7,753 bases of DNA, taken from positions 1 through 7,753 of the forward strand of contig QOAV01000217.1 of NCBI GenBank assembly GCA_003972845.1. The letters run 5' to 3'. The notes under the pieces are model-generated. The model was not told the DNA's origin and searched no databases. It saw only the letters and a program-made list of their open reading frames with translations. The translations under genes were made by a program, and so were the position numbers. Each line of letters starts with the position of its first letter. Within the stretch, counting starts at the first letter, position 1. This DNA comes from Gammaproteobacteria bacterium. GTDB lineage: Bacteria; Pseudomonadota; Gammaproteobacteria; QOAV01. Below, piece by piece: positions 1 to 7,753 of the stretch.

Positions 1-156
1 CCCGGGGCGTGACGCTCGCGAAGGTGCAATCCTTGGCGAAGGAGCTTTACGAGGACCAAGGCTGGGCCACGCCCCTGGACCCGACGACCCCAGCGGCCTC
101 CCCGGGGCGCCAGCGCTCCCCGCCGCCCACCAACAACAACCGCATCAACTTCCCAA
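1..156. other. Unassigned GC-rich stretch upstream of atpA
   Basis: This stretch is about 70% GC (109 of 156 by my count), clearly richer than the rest of the window. In the usual operon order the end of atpH (delta subunit) should lie here, but none of the six frames gives a recognisable delta C-terminus. The + frame starting at base 3 is open across the whole stretch, has mostly G or C at third positions, and reads through into atpA out of frame. It may be a fragment of a real gene from a high-GC genome, but I do not recognise the product. The frame starting at base 2 ends in a TGA that overlaps the atpA ATG. No purine-rich ribosome-binding site precedes the ATG at 157; the bases before it are mainly A and C. 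Either this is an unusual leader or foreign sequence joined at a contig end. Confidence 0.5.
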
Positions 157-1686
157 ATGAGCAGCATCCTGCAGGAACTGGAACAGGAAATCGCCAAGGT
201 CACCACCTCGGTGGACAAAAGCAACGTCGGCACCGTGCGCAGCGTCGGAGACGGCGTGGCCATCGTCGAGGGCCTTTCGGAGGTTTCCTTCAATGAAATG
301 ATCGAATTCCCCGGCGGCGTCACCGGCCTGGCCATGGGCCTCGAAGACGGTGAAGGCGGCGTCGTGCTCCTCGGCGACTACGAGAAAATCGGCGAGGGCG
401 AGGAATGCCGCACCACGGGCCGTCTGCTCAGCGTGCCGGTGGGCGACGCCCTGCTGGGCCGCGTGGTCAACTCACTGGGTATGCCCATTGACGGCAAAGG
501 TCCGATCAACTCCGATATTTTCTATACAGTGGAAAAAGTCGCGCCGGGCGTTATCGAACGCCAGTCGGTAAACCAGCCGGTGGAAACCGGCATCAAGGCC
601 ATTGACTCCATGGTGCCCATCGGCCGCGGACAGCGCGAGCTGATTATCGGTGACCGCCAGACCGGCAAAACAGCTCTGGCGATTGACGCCATCATCAACC
701 AGAAAAAAAGCGGCATCAAGTGTATTTACGTGGCCATCGGCCAGAAAGCGTCCACGGTGACCGGCATCGTGCGCAAGCTGGAAGAGCATGGCGCCATGGA
801 TAACACCATTGTGGTTGCCGCCACTGCTGCAGAAGCGGCAGCCATGCAATATATGGCGCCCTACGCCGGCTGCGCCATGGGTGAGTATTTCCGTGATAAT
901 GGCCAGGACGCGTTGATTATTTATGACGACCTGACCAAGCAGGCCTGGGCCTATCGCCAGGTTTCCCTGCTGCTGCGTCGTCCCCCCGGCCGCGAAGCCT
1001 ACCCGGGCGATGTTTTCTATTTGCATTCCCGCCTGCTGGAGCGTTCTTCCCGCGTCAACAGTGATTTTGTCGAGGAGGCCACTGGCGGCAAGATCAAGGG
1101 CAAGACCGGCTCATTGACTGCATTGCCGATCATCGAAACACAGGAAGGTGACGTTTCCGCTTTCGTGCCTACCAACGTGATTTCCATCACCGACGGTCAG
1201 ATTTTTCTGGAAACCGATCTGTTCAACGCCGGTATACGGCCGGCCATCAATGCCGGCCTGTCGGTATCTCGGGTGGGTGGTGCGGCTCAGACCACCATCA
1301 TCAAGAAACTGGGCGGCGGCGTTCGACTGGCTCTGGCCCAGTTTCGAGAGCTGGCGGCTTTCTCCCAGTTTGCTTCCGATCTGGATGACGCGACTCGCGC
1401 CCAGCTGGATCGTGGTCAGCGCGTAACCGAGCTGATGAAGCAGAAACAATACGCGCCGTTGAGTACGGGTGAAATGGCTTTTTCGTTGCTGGCGGCTGAT
1501 CGTGGTTATCTGGATGAAGTGCCTGCAGAAAAAATAGTCGACTGGGAAGCAGCCATGCACTCATATGTGAAGTCCAAATATGCGGACCTGATTGACCAAA
1601 TCAATGATACCGGCGAGTGGAATGATGAAATCGAGGCGGCCATGATAGCCGCGCTGGACGATTTCAAGGCCAACGGAGCCTGGTAA
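157..1686 (+). CDS. atpA: F1Fo ATP synthase subunit alpha, possibly mosaic at its N-terminus
   Basis: This is the non-catalytic nucleotide-binding subunit of the F1 head (alpha3beta3), which faces the cytoplasm and couples proton flow to ATP synthesis. The protein is 509 aa, close to the usual ~513. The N-terminal beta-barrel covers roughly residues 25–95. The Walker A motif GDRQTGKT is at 165–172. The alpha/beta signature [10 protein letters not shown] is at 362–371, followed by the arginine finger R372 (E. coli R376). The C-terminal helical domain runs from about 380 to 509. The ATG at 157 is the first possible start after an in-frame TGA at 10–12, but it has no visible Shine-Dalgarno. Residues from about 117 onward look gammaproteobacterial. 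Residues 1–116 lack the usual proteobacterial opening (LNxSEISxxI) and start [13 protein letters not shown], which I associate with Verrucomicrobia. The GC content changes at the same place. The gene identity is certain; the integrity of its 5' third is not. Confidence 0.96.
   Translation: MSSILQELEQEIAKVTTSVDKSNVGTVRSVGDGVAIVEGLSEVSFNEMIEFPGGVTGLAMGLEDGEGGVVLLGDYEKIGEGEECRTTGRLLSVPVGDALLGRVVNSLGMPIDGKGPINSDIFYTVEKVAPGVIERQSVNQPVETGIKAIDSMVPIGRGQRELIIGDRQTGKTALAIDAIINQKKSGIKCIYVAIGQKASTVTGIVRKLEEHGAMDNTIVVAATAAEAAAMQYMAPYAGCAMGEYFRDNGQDALIIYDDLTKQAWAYRQVSLLLRRPPGREAYPGDVFYLHSRLLERSSRVNSDFVEEATGGKIKGKTGSLTALPIIETQEGDVSAFVPTNVISITDGQIFLETDLFNAGIRPAINAGLSVSRVGGAAQTTIIKKLGGGVRLALAQFRELAAFSQFASDLDDATRAQLDRGQRVTELMKQKQYAPLSTGEMAFSLLAADRGYLDEVPAEKIVDWEAAMHSYVKSKYADLIDQINDTGEWNDEIEAAMIAALDDFKANGAW
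478..510. other. Possible recombination or assembly junction inside atpA
   Basis: The composition changes here from about 65% GC (181–480) to about 56% (481–780). At the same place the protein changes from an N-terminus atypical of Proteobacteria to a gammaproteobacterial sequence. The switch lies in the codons for the conserved [10 protein letters not shown] motif (residues 108–117), where near-identical DNA in different lineages could favour homologous exchange or a false read overlap. The reading frame is kept across it. The lineage contrast is from memory of AtpA sequences, not from an alignment, so the exact point is approximate. Confidence 0.4.
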
Positions 1687-1701
1687 CAGGAGCGCATCGC
1701 C

Positions 1702-2571
1702 ATGGCCAGTACCAAAGAACTACGCACCCAGATCGCGAGTATTCAAAGTACTCAGAAGATCACCAGCGCCATGGAAATGGTGGCGGCCAGTAAAATGCGC
1801 CGCGCTCAGGACCGCATGCATGCGTCGCGTCCCTATGCCGAGAAAATCCGCGCCGTAATACATCATCTGGCGCTGGCGCATCCAGAGTACAAGCATCCTT
1901 TCATGCAGAAGCAGGATCAGATCAAGCGCGTAGGTCTGGTGATTATCTCATCGGATCGCGGCCTCTGTGGCGGCCTGAATACCAATCTGTTTCGCAAGCT
2001 GGCAAAACTGATGGGCGAATGGGAGGCCAAGGGCCTGGAAATTGACGTGGCGCTGTTTGGCGGCAAGGCAGTCAGTTTTTTCAAGCGCCTGAAAGTCAAT
2101 ATCGTGGCGGAGCTGTCCGATATTGGCGATGCGCCCGAGCACGATGTCATGCTGGGCAACATCAAGGTCATGCTGGACGCCTATGCCGAGGGCAAGATTG
2201 GCAAACTGTGCATTGCCTATAACCAGTTTGTCAGCGCCATGACCCAGGAGCCGGTCGTGGAAACCCTGCTGCCGCTGGATCCCGGCGACAACGATGACGA
2301 TATCAAGTATTACTGGGACTACATCTACGAGCCGGAAGCAGAGGTGGTGCTGGATACCTTGCTCAAGCGTTATATCGAGTCGCTGGTTTATCAGGGCGTG
2401 GTGGAAAACAAGGCCAGCGAAATGGCGGCCCGAATGGTGGCGATGAAATCCGCGACAGATAATGCGGGTGAGCTGATCGCCGAGCTCAAGCTGGTTTACA
2501 ACAAGGCGCGGCAAGCGGCCATCACACAAGAAATTTCAGAAATCGTCAGCGGCGCCGCTGCGGTTGAATAG
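1702..2571 (+). CDS. atpG: F1Fo ATP synthase subunit gamma
   Basis: This is the central rotor shaft of F1; its long antiparallel coiled coil turns inside the alpha3beta3 ring and links Fo rotation to catalysis. The protein is 289 aa (E. coli 287). The N-terminal helix contains the conserved [20 protein letters not shown] stretch (17–36). The Rossmann-like middle carries [11 protein letters not shown] (83–93). The C-terminal helix ends with the family signature [13 protein letters not shown] (274–286). The start at 1702 is supported by AGGAG at 1688–1692, nine bases upstream. The gap to the atpA stop is 15 bp, so the gene is co-transcribed and probably translationally linked. The sequence is gammaproteobacterial in character and shows no defect. 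Confidence 0.98.
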   Translation: MASTKELRTQIASIQSTQKITSAMEMVAASKMRRAQDRMHASRPYAEKIRAVIHHLALAHPEYKHPFMQKQDQIKRVGLVIISSDRGLCGGLNTNLFRKLAKLMGEWEAKGLEIDVALFGGKAVSFFKRLKVNIVAELSDIGDAPEHDVMLGNIKVMLDAYAEGKIGKLCIAYNQFVSAMTQEPVVETLLPLDPGDNDDDIKYYWDYIYEPEAEVVLDTLLKRYIESLVYQGVVENKASEMAARMVAMKSATDNAGELIAELKLVYNKARQAAITQEISEIVSGAAAVE

Positions 2572-3978
<1,407 letters not shown>

Positions 3979-3993
3979 AGCAGGTATTCAATC

Positions 3994-4416
3994 ATGGCAA
4001 TGACCATACATGTAGATATAGTCAGTGCGGAAAAAGCCATTTTTTCCGGCAAGGCCGAGATGGTTTACGCCGAGACCGTATCTGGCGAAGTCGGCATTGC
4101 GCCGCGCCACACCCAGCTGATTGCTCAAATGCGGCCTGGCGAAGTGCGTCTGCACAACGAAGGCAAGCAGGATGAAATGTTCTGGGTTTCCGGTGGCATA
4201 CTGGAAGTGCAACCGCATCAGATCACGGTGCTGGCGGACACTGCCGAGCGCGCTGACGATCTCGACGAAGCCCGCGCCAAGGAAGCCATTGAGCGCGCCG
4301 AAAAAGCCATGGCAGACAAGAAATCCAGCATTGATTTTGCCAAGGCTCAGGCCGAGCTGGCGGAAGCCATGGCGCAACTGCGTGTTATCGACAAACTCCG
4401 CAAGATCAAAAAATAG
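3994..4416 (+). CDS. atpC: F1Fo ATP synthase subunit epsilon
   Basis: This rotor subunit joins gamma to the c-ring and, through its C-terminal helices, can inhibit ATP hydrolysis. The protein is 140 aa (E. coli 139). The N-terminal beta-sandwich (about 1–84) carries [12 protein letters not shown] (31–42) and [10 protein letters not shown] (65–74). The C-terminal helical hairpin (about 87–140) ends [14 protein letters not shown], much like E. coli. I chose the ATG at 3994 because MAMT matches the E. coli opening; a second ATG at 4000 is also possible. AGG at 3982–3984 is a weak ribosome-binding site. The gap to atpD is 15 bp. The gene ends in an amber TAG at 4414–4416, with no clear intrinsic terminator after it. 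Confidence 0.97.
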   Translation: MAMTIHVDIVSAEKAIFSGKAEMVYAETVSGEVGIAPRHTQLIAQMRPGEVRLHNEGKQDEMFWVSGGILEVQPHQITVLADTAERADDLDEARAKEAIERAEKAMADKKSSIDFAKAQAELAEAMAQLRVIDKLRKIKK

Positions 4417-4422
4417 CATTCA

Positions 4423-4921
4423 GCGAGCATCGTTGTACCCGAACAAACCGTTCAAAAAGACAAGGTCGTCTCTCTTGTCTATACACTGAAGGACAAGAAA
4501 GGCGGCATTTTTGACTATCGCGATCTGCCCGTATCCTGCCTTCAGGGCCATCACTCCGAAATTTTTCGCAAATCGAAGCTGGTATGTATGGCAAAAAAAT
4601 CGGTGATTCCCTGACCATCCAGCTCTCTTCCGAAGACGCGTTCGGTGAATGTGATGAGTCACTCACGTTCACTGACGGCATTAAAAACGTGCCGCTGGAG
4701 TTCCGCAAGATTGGCGCCGAAATCGAGGCGACCAACGACAGGGGCGAAACCAGAAATTTTTACGTCACCAGATTTGATGACAAGACGCTCACTGTCAATG
4801 GCACCCATCCCCGGGCCGGCCAGCGAGCACAGTCATTGTCACGGTCAAGACTATCCGCGACGCCACGGCCGGCGAGTTTCGCAGCGGCATGCCTGCTGAC
4901 GGCGACGCCAGGCTCGCGTAA
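4423..4921 (+). pseudogene. Degraded SlyD-like FKBP-type peptidyl-prolyl isomerase
   Basis: Three consecutive frames give one SlyD-like protein. Frame A (to about 4572) reads KDKVVSLVYTLKDKKGG and then LQGHHSEIFRK, the start of the FKBP fold. Frame B (about 4572–4823) reads GMYGKKIGDSLTIQLSSEDAFGE, here as GMYGKKIGDSL then TIQLSSEDAFGE, followed by the insert-in-flap domain (VPLEFRKIGAEIEATND, then VNGTHPRAGQ). Frame C (to the TAA at 4919–4921) reads IVTVKTIRDATAGEFRSG, the last FKBP strand. Each join needs one added base: near 4572 in the CAAATCG tract and between 4824 and 4834. No ATG, GTG or TTG lies in frame at the expected start; GCG at 4423, six bases after the atpC stop, sits where the Met would be. 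Corrected length would be about 166 aa. No His-rich metal-binding tail is present. GC is about 49% (4441–4800), below both neighbours, as in a gene under relaxed selection. Intact relatives fold proteins around prolines in the cytoplasm. Sequencing error is possible, but three separate lesions make decay more likely. Confidence 0.85.
4593..4599 (+). other. A7 slippery heptamer in phase with the FKBP remnant
   Basis: Seven A residues lie in the phase A_AAA_AAA relative to the upstream FKBP frame (GCA AAA AAA TCG). That frame ends at TGA 4612–4614. A one-base backward slip, or an extra A in the transcript, would continue as KKIGDSL in the frame of the next FKBP segment. This fits the consensus for −1 frameshifting, but nothing shows it is used. 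An A7 run at conserved Lys-Lys-Ile codons may be chance. Confidence 0.3.
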
Positions 4922-4932
4922 CTGGGCGGCGC

Positions 4933-4941
4933 TGTTATAAT
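4933..4941 (+). promoter_or_regulatory. Extended −10 promoter element for glmUS
   Basis: TGTTATAAT is a perfect match to the sigma70 extended −10 (TGnTATAAT). The region 16–18 bp upstream has no good −35 (CTCGCG or similar), which fits an extended −10 promoter. A start near 4948 would give a glmU leader of about 50 nt. The element overlaps the last bases of the dead FKBP gene and is the only good promoter I see between atpC and glmU. It would let glmUS be transcribed independently of the atp operon, as happens in E. coli. Confidence 0.6.
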
Positions 4942-4955
4942 CCCGGTTATCCGGG
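4942..4955. repeat. Perfect palindrome next to the glmU −10 element
   Basis: CCCGG-TTAT-CCGGG is a perfect 5 bp inverted repeat with a 4-base centre. It starts directly after the −10 hexamer and spans the predicted transcription start. It could be a small operator, or a hairpin at the 5' end of the mRNA. It has no T-run, so it is not an intrinsic terminator. A 5 bp repeat can also occur by chance. Confidence 0.35.
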
Positions 4956-4997
4956 TTCCACAGCGGAGTCCGCTCAACTCTCTTACAAGGCTGTAAC

Positions 4998-6365
4998 ATG
5001 GGCTTACATGTGGTCATTCTAGCCGCGGGCAAGGGCACGCGCATGCGTTCCGACAAACCCAAGGTTCTGCACGAAATCGCTGGCAAACCGATGCTGCATT
5101 ATGTGATCGAGACTGCGCAGGCCCTGCATGCGGACCAGATTCACGTCGTCCACGGGCATGGCGGCGACCAGGTCAAACAAGTGAGCGCTGACTACCCCGT
5201 AAACTGGGTCGAGCAGGCGCAACAGAAGGGCACCGGTCATGCTGTGCAGCAGGCAATGCCCCATGTGCCCGACAATGCCGGGGTGCTGGTGCTGTATGGC
5301 GATGTGCCCCTGACGCAATCCGCCAGCCTGCAGCCCCTGATTGACGCGGCTAATGAAGGCGATCTGGCCCTGCTGACATCCGTGCTGGACGATGCTACCG
5401 GTTATGGGCGCATAGTGCGCAATGCCAATGACCTCGTGCGCGCCATTGTGGAACACAAGGACGCCGCGGACGATGAGCTGGCAATCCGGGAAATCAACAC
5501 CGGCATGCTGGCCGCACCTGCCGGCAGGCTCAGGGACTGGCTATCCCGCATCAACGACGACAATGCGCAGGGCGAACTGTATCTCACCGACATAGTCGGG
5601 CTGGCGGTGGCCGACGGCGTTGCCGTACAGGCCGCACATCCGCAGCATGCGTGGGAAGGCGATGGCGTCAATTCACGTCAGGATCAGGCGCGTCTGGAGC
5701 GAATTTTTCAGGGCTTGCTGGCAGATCAGCTGATGGCGGACGGCGTCACGGTAGCTGATCCCGCGCGGCTGGACATACGCGGTAATCTGCGTTGCGGGCG
5801 CGATGTATTCCTTGATGTGAACACCCTATTCCTCGGCGATGTGGAGTTGGGCGATGGCGTCAGCATTGGTCCCAACACGATCATCGACAACTGCCGCGTG
5901 GCTGACGGCGTGCACATCCGCGAAAACTGTGTGCTGGAAAAATCCATCATCGGTAAGGATTGCACCATCGGGCCTTTCTCCCGGGTGCGGCCTGAATCCG
6001 ATCTGGCCGCCAATGTGCATCTGGGCAATTTTGTCGAGCTGAAAAAGGCGAAAGTAGCCGAAGGCTCGAAAATCAACCATTTGAGCTATGTGGGCGATTC
6101 CATCGTCGGCCGCGACGTCAATATCGGCGCCGGGACCATCACCTGCAACTACGACGGCGCCAACAAGCACCTGACCGAAATTGGCGACGACGTGTTCGTT
6201 GGCTCCGACACCCAGCTGGTGGCTCCGGTGAAAGTGGGCAAAGGTGTTACCATCGGCGCAGGCACCACCGTAACCCGGGATATACCTGATGACCTGCTGT
6301 GCATCAGCCGGGTTCCGCAAAAGCATATCAAGGGCTGGCAGCGGCCCCGAAAAAAAGGGAACTAA
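4998..6365 (+). CDS. glmU: Bifunctional GlcNAc-1-P uridyltransferase / GlcN-1-P acetyltransferase
   Basis: This cytoplasmic trimeric enzyme makes UDP-GlcNAc, the precursor of peptidoglycan and lipopolysaccharide. It acetylates glucosamine-1-P with acetyl-CoA and then transfers UMP from UTP. The protein is 455 aa (E. coli 456). The N-terminal pyrophosphorylase domain (about 1–228) has the nucleotide loop LAAGKGTRM (8–16), K22, QKGTGHA (76–82), YGDVP (100–104) with metal ligand D102, and N225. The C-terminal left-handed beta-helix (about 250–455) shows hexapeptide repeats, the sugar-phosphate residues R331 and K349, the catalytic base H361 in INHLSYVGDS, and AGTITCNYDGANK (378–390). The ATG at 4998 has AAGG at 4987–4990, seven bases upstream. 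The gene probably has its own promoter, and glmS follows 3 bp after its stop. All key residues are present. Confidence 0.98.
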   Translation: MGLHVVILAAGKGTRMRSDKPKVLHEIAGKPMLHYVIETAQALHADQIHVVHGHGGDQVKQVSADYPVNWVEQAQQKGTGHAVQQAMPHVPDNAGVLVLYGDVPLTQSASLQPLIDAANEGDLALLTSVLDDATGYGRIVRNANDLVRAIVEHKDAADDELAIREINTGMLAAPAGRLRDWLSRINDDNAQGELYLTDIVGLAVADGVAVQAAHPQHAWEGDGVNSRQDQARLERIFQGLLADQLMADGVTVADPARLDIRGNLRCGRDVFLDVNTLFLGDVELGDGVSIGPNTIIDNCRVADGVHIRENCVLEKSIIGKDCTIGPFSRVRPESDLAANVHLGNFVELKKAKVAEGSKINHLSYVGDSIVGRDVNIGAGTITCNYDGANKHLTEIGDDVFVGSDTQLVAPVKVGKGVTIGAGTTVTRDIPDDLLCISRVPQKHIKGWQRPRKKGN

Positions 6366-6368
6366 GCC

Positions 6369-7753
6369 ATGTGCGGTATTGTTGGCGCCATTTCCCATCG
6401 TAACATCGTACCCGCCCTGCTGGACGGACTGCGGCGGCTGGAATACCGCGGTTATGATTCGGCCGGGCTGGCGGTGCTGGGCGAGGATGGAAAGCTTTAT
6501 CGTGAGCGCGAAACCGGCAAGGTTATTGAACTGGAACGGGCGGTGGATGCTTCCGGCCTTAAAGGCCAAATCGGTATTTCCCACACTCGCTGGGCCACCC
6601 ACGGCAAGGTCACCCAGTCCAACGCCCATCCCCACGTCTGCGGCGGCCATGTGGCGGTGGTGCACAATGGCATCATCGAAAATTTCCAGGCCTTGCGCAA
6701 GCAGCAAGCCGCGCAGGGTTACACGTTTACGTCCGAGACCGACACCGAAGTCATCGTCCACCAGATTCATCATTATCTGGAAGCGGAAAAAGACCTGCTG
6801 CAAGCGGTGAAAAAGGCCGTGGCCGATCTCGACGGCGCTTACGGCCTCGGCGTCATCGCCGACAGCGAGCCGAACCGCCTCATCGCTGCGCGCAAGAGCA
6901 GCCCGCTTATTATCGGCCTGGGCGATGGCGAGTATTTCATCGCCTCCGACATGGCGGCGCTGATCGCCGTGGCGCGGGAATACATCGTGCTGGAAAGCGG
7001 CGATATCGCCGAACTGACGCTGGACGGCGTGCGCATCTGGAATGCCGACGGCGAACCGGTGGAGCGCGAAATCAAGCAAAGCAGCCTCTCCGCCGACGCG
7101 GTGGAGCGCGGCGAATACCGCCACTACATGCTCAAGGAAATCAACGAACAGCCCCGCGCCATTGCCGACACCCTCATGGGCCGCGTGGCCGGAGATCATC
7201 TGCTCATCGACGCCTTCGGCGTGGGCGCGGCGGCCTTGTTCGACAAGGTGGACGCCGTGCAGGTGCTGGCCTGCGGCACCAGCTATCACGCCGGGCTGAC
7301 CGCCAAATACTGGATGGAGGCCGAGGCCGGTTTGCGCTGTGACGTGGAAGTGGCGTCGGAATTCCGCTACCGCAAGCACGTCCTCTCGCCCAATACCCTG
7401 GTGGTGTGCATTTCCCAGTCCGGCGAAACCGCCGATACGCTGGCGGCGTTGGCGGAAGCGCGCCGGCAGGGCGCGGCCCATGCGCTAGCCATCTGCAATG
7501 TGCCGGAAAGCTCGCTGGCGCGCGAATCCGACCTGTTGCTCATGACCCACGCCGGGCCGGAAATCGGCGTCGCCTCCACCAAGGCCTTTACCACCCAACT
7601 GGTGGCCCTCATGCTGCTGGTCGTTGCCTTGGGGCGGCGCAAGGGCGTCATGGGCGAATCACGCGAGCATGAAATCATCCGCGCGCTGCTGCAACTGCCC
7701 GCCGACATCGAAGCCGCCATCGCCCTGGAAGACGCCATCCGCGACATCGCCAA
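6369..7753 (+). CDS. glmS: Glutamine–fructose-6-phosphate aminotransferase, cut by window end
   Basis: This enzyme catalyses the first step of the hexosamine pathway: glutamine plus fructose-6-P gives glucosamine-6-P and glutamate. 461 codons are visible of about 609, open to the last base. The glutaminase domain (about 2–240) begins MCGIVGA, with the nucleophile Cys2 exposed after Met removal. It contains HTRWATHG (72–79), SNAHPH (84–89) and HNGIIEN (99–105). The first SIS isomerase domain (about 285–425) has ACGTSYHAG (301–309), SQSGETADT (349–357) and STKAFTTQ (403–410). The second SIS domain and the C-terminal catalytic residues lie beyond the window. AAGGGAA at 6355–6361, inside the end of glmU, places a ribosome-binding site seven bases before the ATG. 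GC rises to about 64% (6841–7140). With only 3 bp to glmU, the two are one transcription unit. Confidence 0.98.
   Translation, partial: MCGIVGAISHRNIVPALLDGLRRLEYRGYDSAGLAVLGEDGKLYRERETGKVIELERAVDASGLKGQIGISHTRWATHGKVTQSNAHPHVCGGHVAVVHNGIIENFQALRKQQAAQGYTFTSETDTEVIVHQIHHYLEAEKDLLQAVKKAVADLDGAYGLGVIADSEPNRLIAARKSSPLIIGLGDGEYFIASDMAALIAVAREYIVLESGDIAELTLDGVRIWNADGEPVEREIKQSSLSADAVERGEYRHYMLKEINEQPRAIADTLMGRVAGDHLLIDAFGVGAAALFDKVDAVQVLACGTSYHAGLTAKYWMEAEAGLRCDVEVASEFRYRKHVLSPNTLVVCISQSGETADTLAALAEARRQGAAHALAICNVPESSLARESDLLLMTHAGPEIGVASTKAFTTQLVALMLLVVALGRRKGVMGESREHEIIRALLQLPADIEAAIALEDAIRDIA

Noticed and set aside
9..296. Open + frame crossing the atpA start, with a GC-rich third position before base 120
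   Set aside because: The part past 157 is only a shadow of atpA (basic, low-complexity, Arg/His-rich). The part before may be a gene fragment, but it matches no family I recognise, so I left it as unassigned sequence.
472..1026. Open frame of 184 codons on the − strand within atpA
   Set aside because: It is antisense to conserved atpA codons, with no domain match and no ribosome-binding or promoter context; it is a coding shadow.
4458..4480. Inverted repeat AGACAAG … CTTGTCT after atpC as an atp operon terminator
   Set aside because: The 7 bp stem has a 9-base loop, little GC and no following T-run, and it lies inside the FKBP remnant's coding sequence.
4584..4940. A separate 118-codon gene starting at ATG 4584
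   Set aside because: It begins in the middle of the FKBP fold, has no convincing ribosome-binding site, and its tail after about 4823 is out of frame with the SlyD-like C-terminus. It is the middle piece of the pseudogene.
6366..6368. glmS ribozyme or riboswitch ahead of glmS
   Set aside because: There are only 3 bases between glmU and glmS, and the glmS ribozyme is known from Gram-positive bacteria; nothing like its core is visible upstream of glmU either.
5826..7481. Long open frame (about 551 codons) on the − strand opposite glmU and glmS
   Set aside because: It lies fully antisense to two certain genes, its peptide has no recognisable domain and is rich in His, Gly and Ala, and long antisense openings are common in GC-rich coding DNA.

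Overview
This window carries the distal half of an F-type ATP synthase operon followed by the two amino-sugar genes that feed cell-wall synthesis. The order is atpA–atpG–atpD–atpC–(broken slyD-like FKBP gene)–glmU–glmS, all on the + strand. The atpAGDC–glmUS order is that of Escherichia coli and many other Gammaproteobacteria. The AtpG, AtpD and AtpC sequences and the C-terminal three quarters of AtpA also read as gammaproteobacterial. The best guess is a moderately GC-rich gammaproteobacterium outside the Enterobacterales, inferred from remembered family sequences rather than a search.

Region by region: bases 1–156 are about 70% GC, contain no recognisable atpH end (the expected upstream neighbour), and give no ribosome-binding site for atpA. 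AtpA (157–1686) has all its catalytic motifs. However, its first ~115 codons are unlike the usual proteobacterial N-terminus and resemble, from memory, the Verrucomicrobia/Opitutus type. GC falls from about 65% (181–480) to about 56% (481–780) at that point, so the left end may be a recombination junction or an assembly chimera. AtpG, atpD and atpC follow with 15–30 bp gaps and recognisable Shine-Dalgarno sites; together they encode the F1 catalytic head and its rotor, minus delta.

Between atpC and glmU (4417–4997) lies the clear remnant of a SlyD-like FKBP-type peptidyl-prolyl isomerase gene. It has no start codon in the expected place and two separate one-base losses. The remnant is only about 49% GC. 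An in-phase A_AAA_AAA heptamer lies at its first frameshift. Its 3' end runs into a perfect extended −10 element (TGTTATAAT) and a small perfect palindrome, which probably form the promoter region of glmUS.

GlmU (complete, bifunctional) and GlmS (its last quarter cut off by the window end) are 3 bp apart and act in one pathway: fructose-6-P to glucosamine-6-P (GlmS), then, after GlmM elsewhere, glucosamine-1-P to UDP-GlcNAc (GlmU).

Most of the window is ordinary housekeeping sequence. I see no mobile element, CRISPR array, RNA gene or novel defence or metabolic system. The points worth a second look are the left-end discontinuity in atpA, the decaying FKBP gene with its slippery site, and the glmU promoter with its palindrome.
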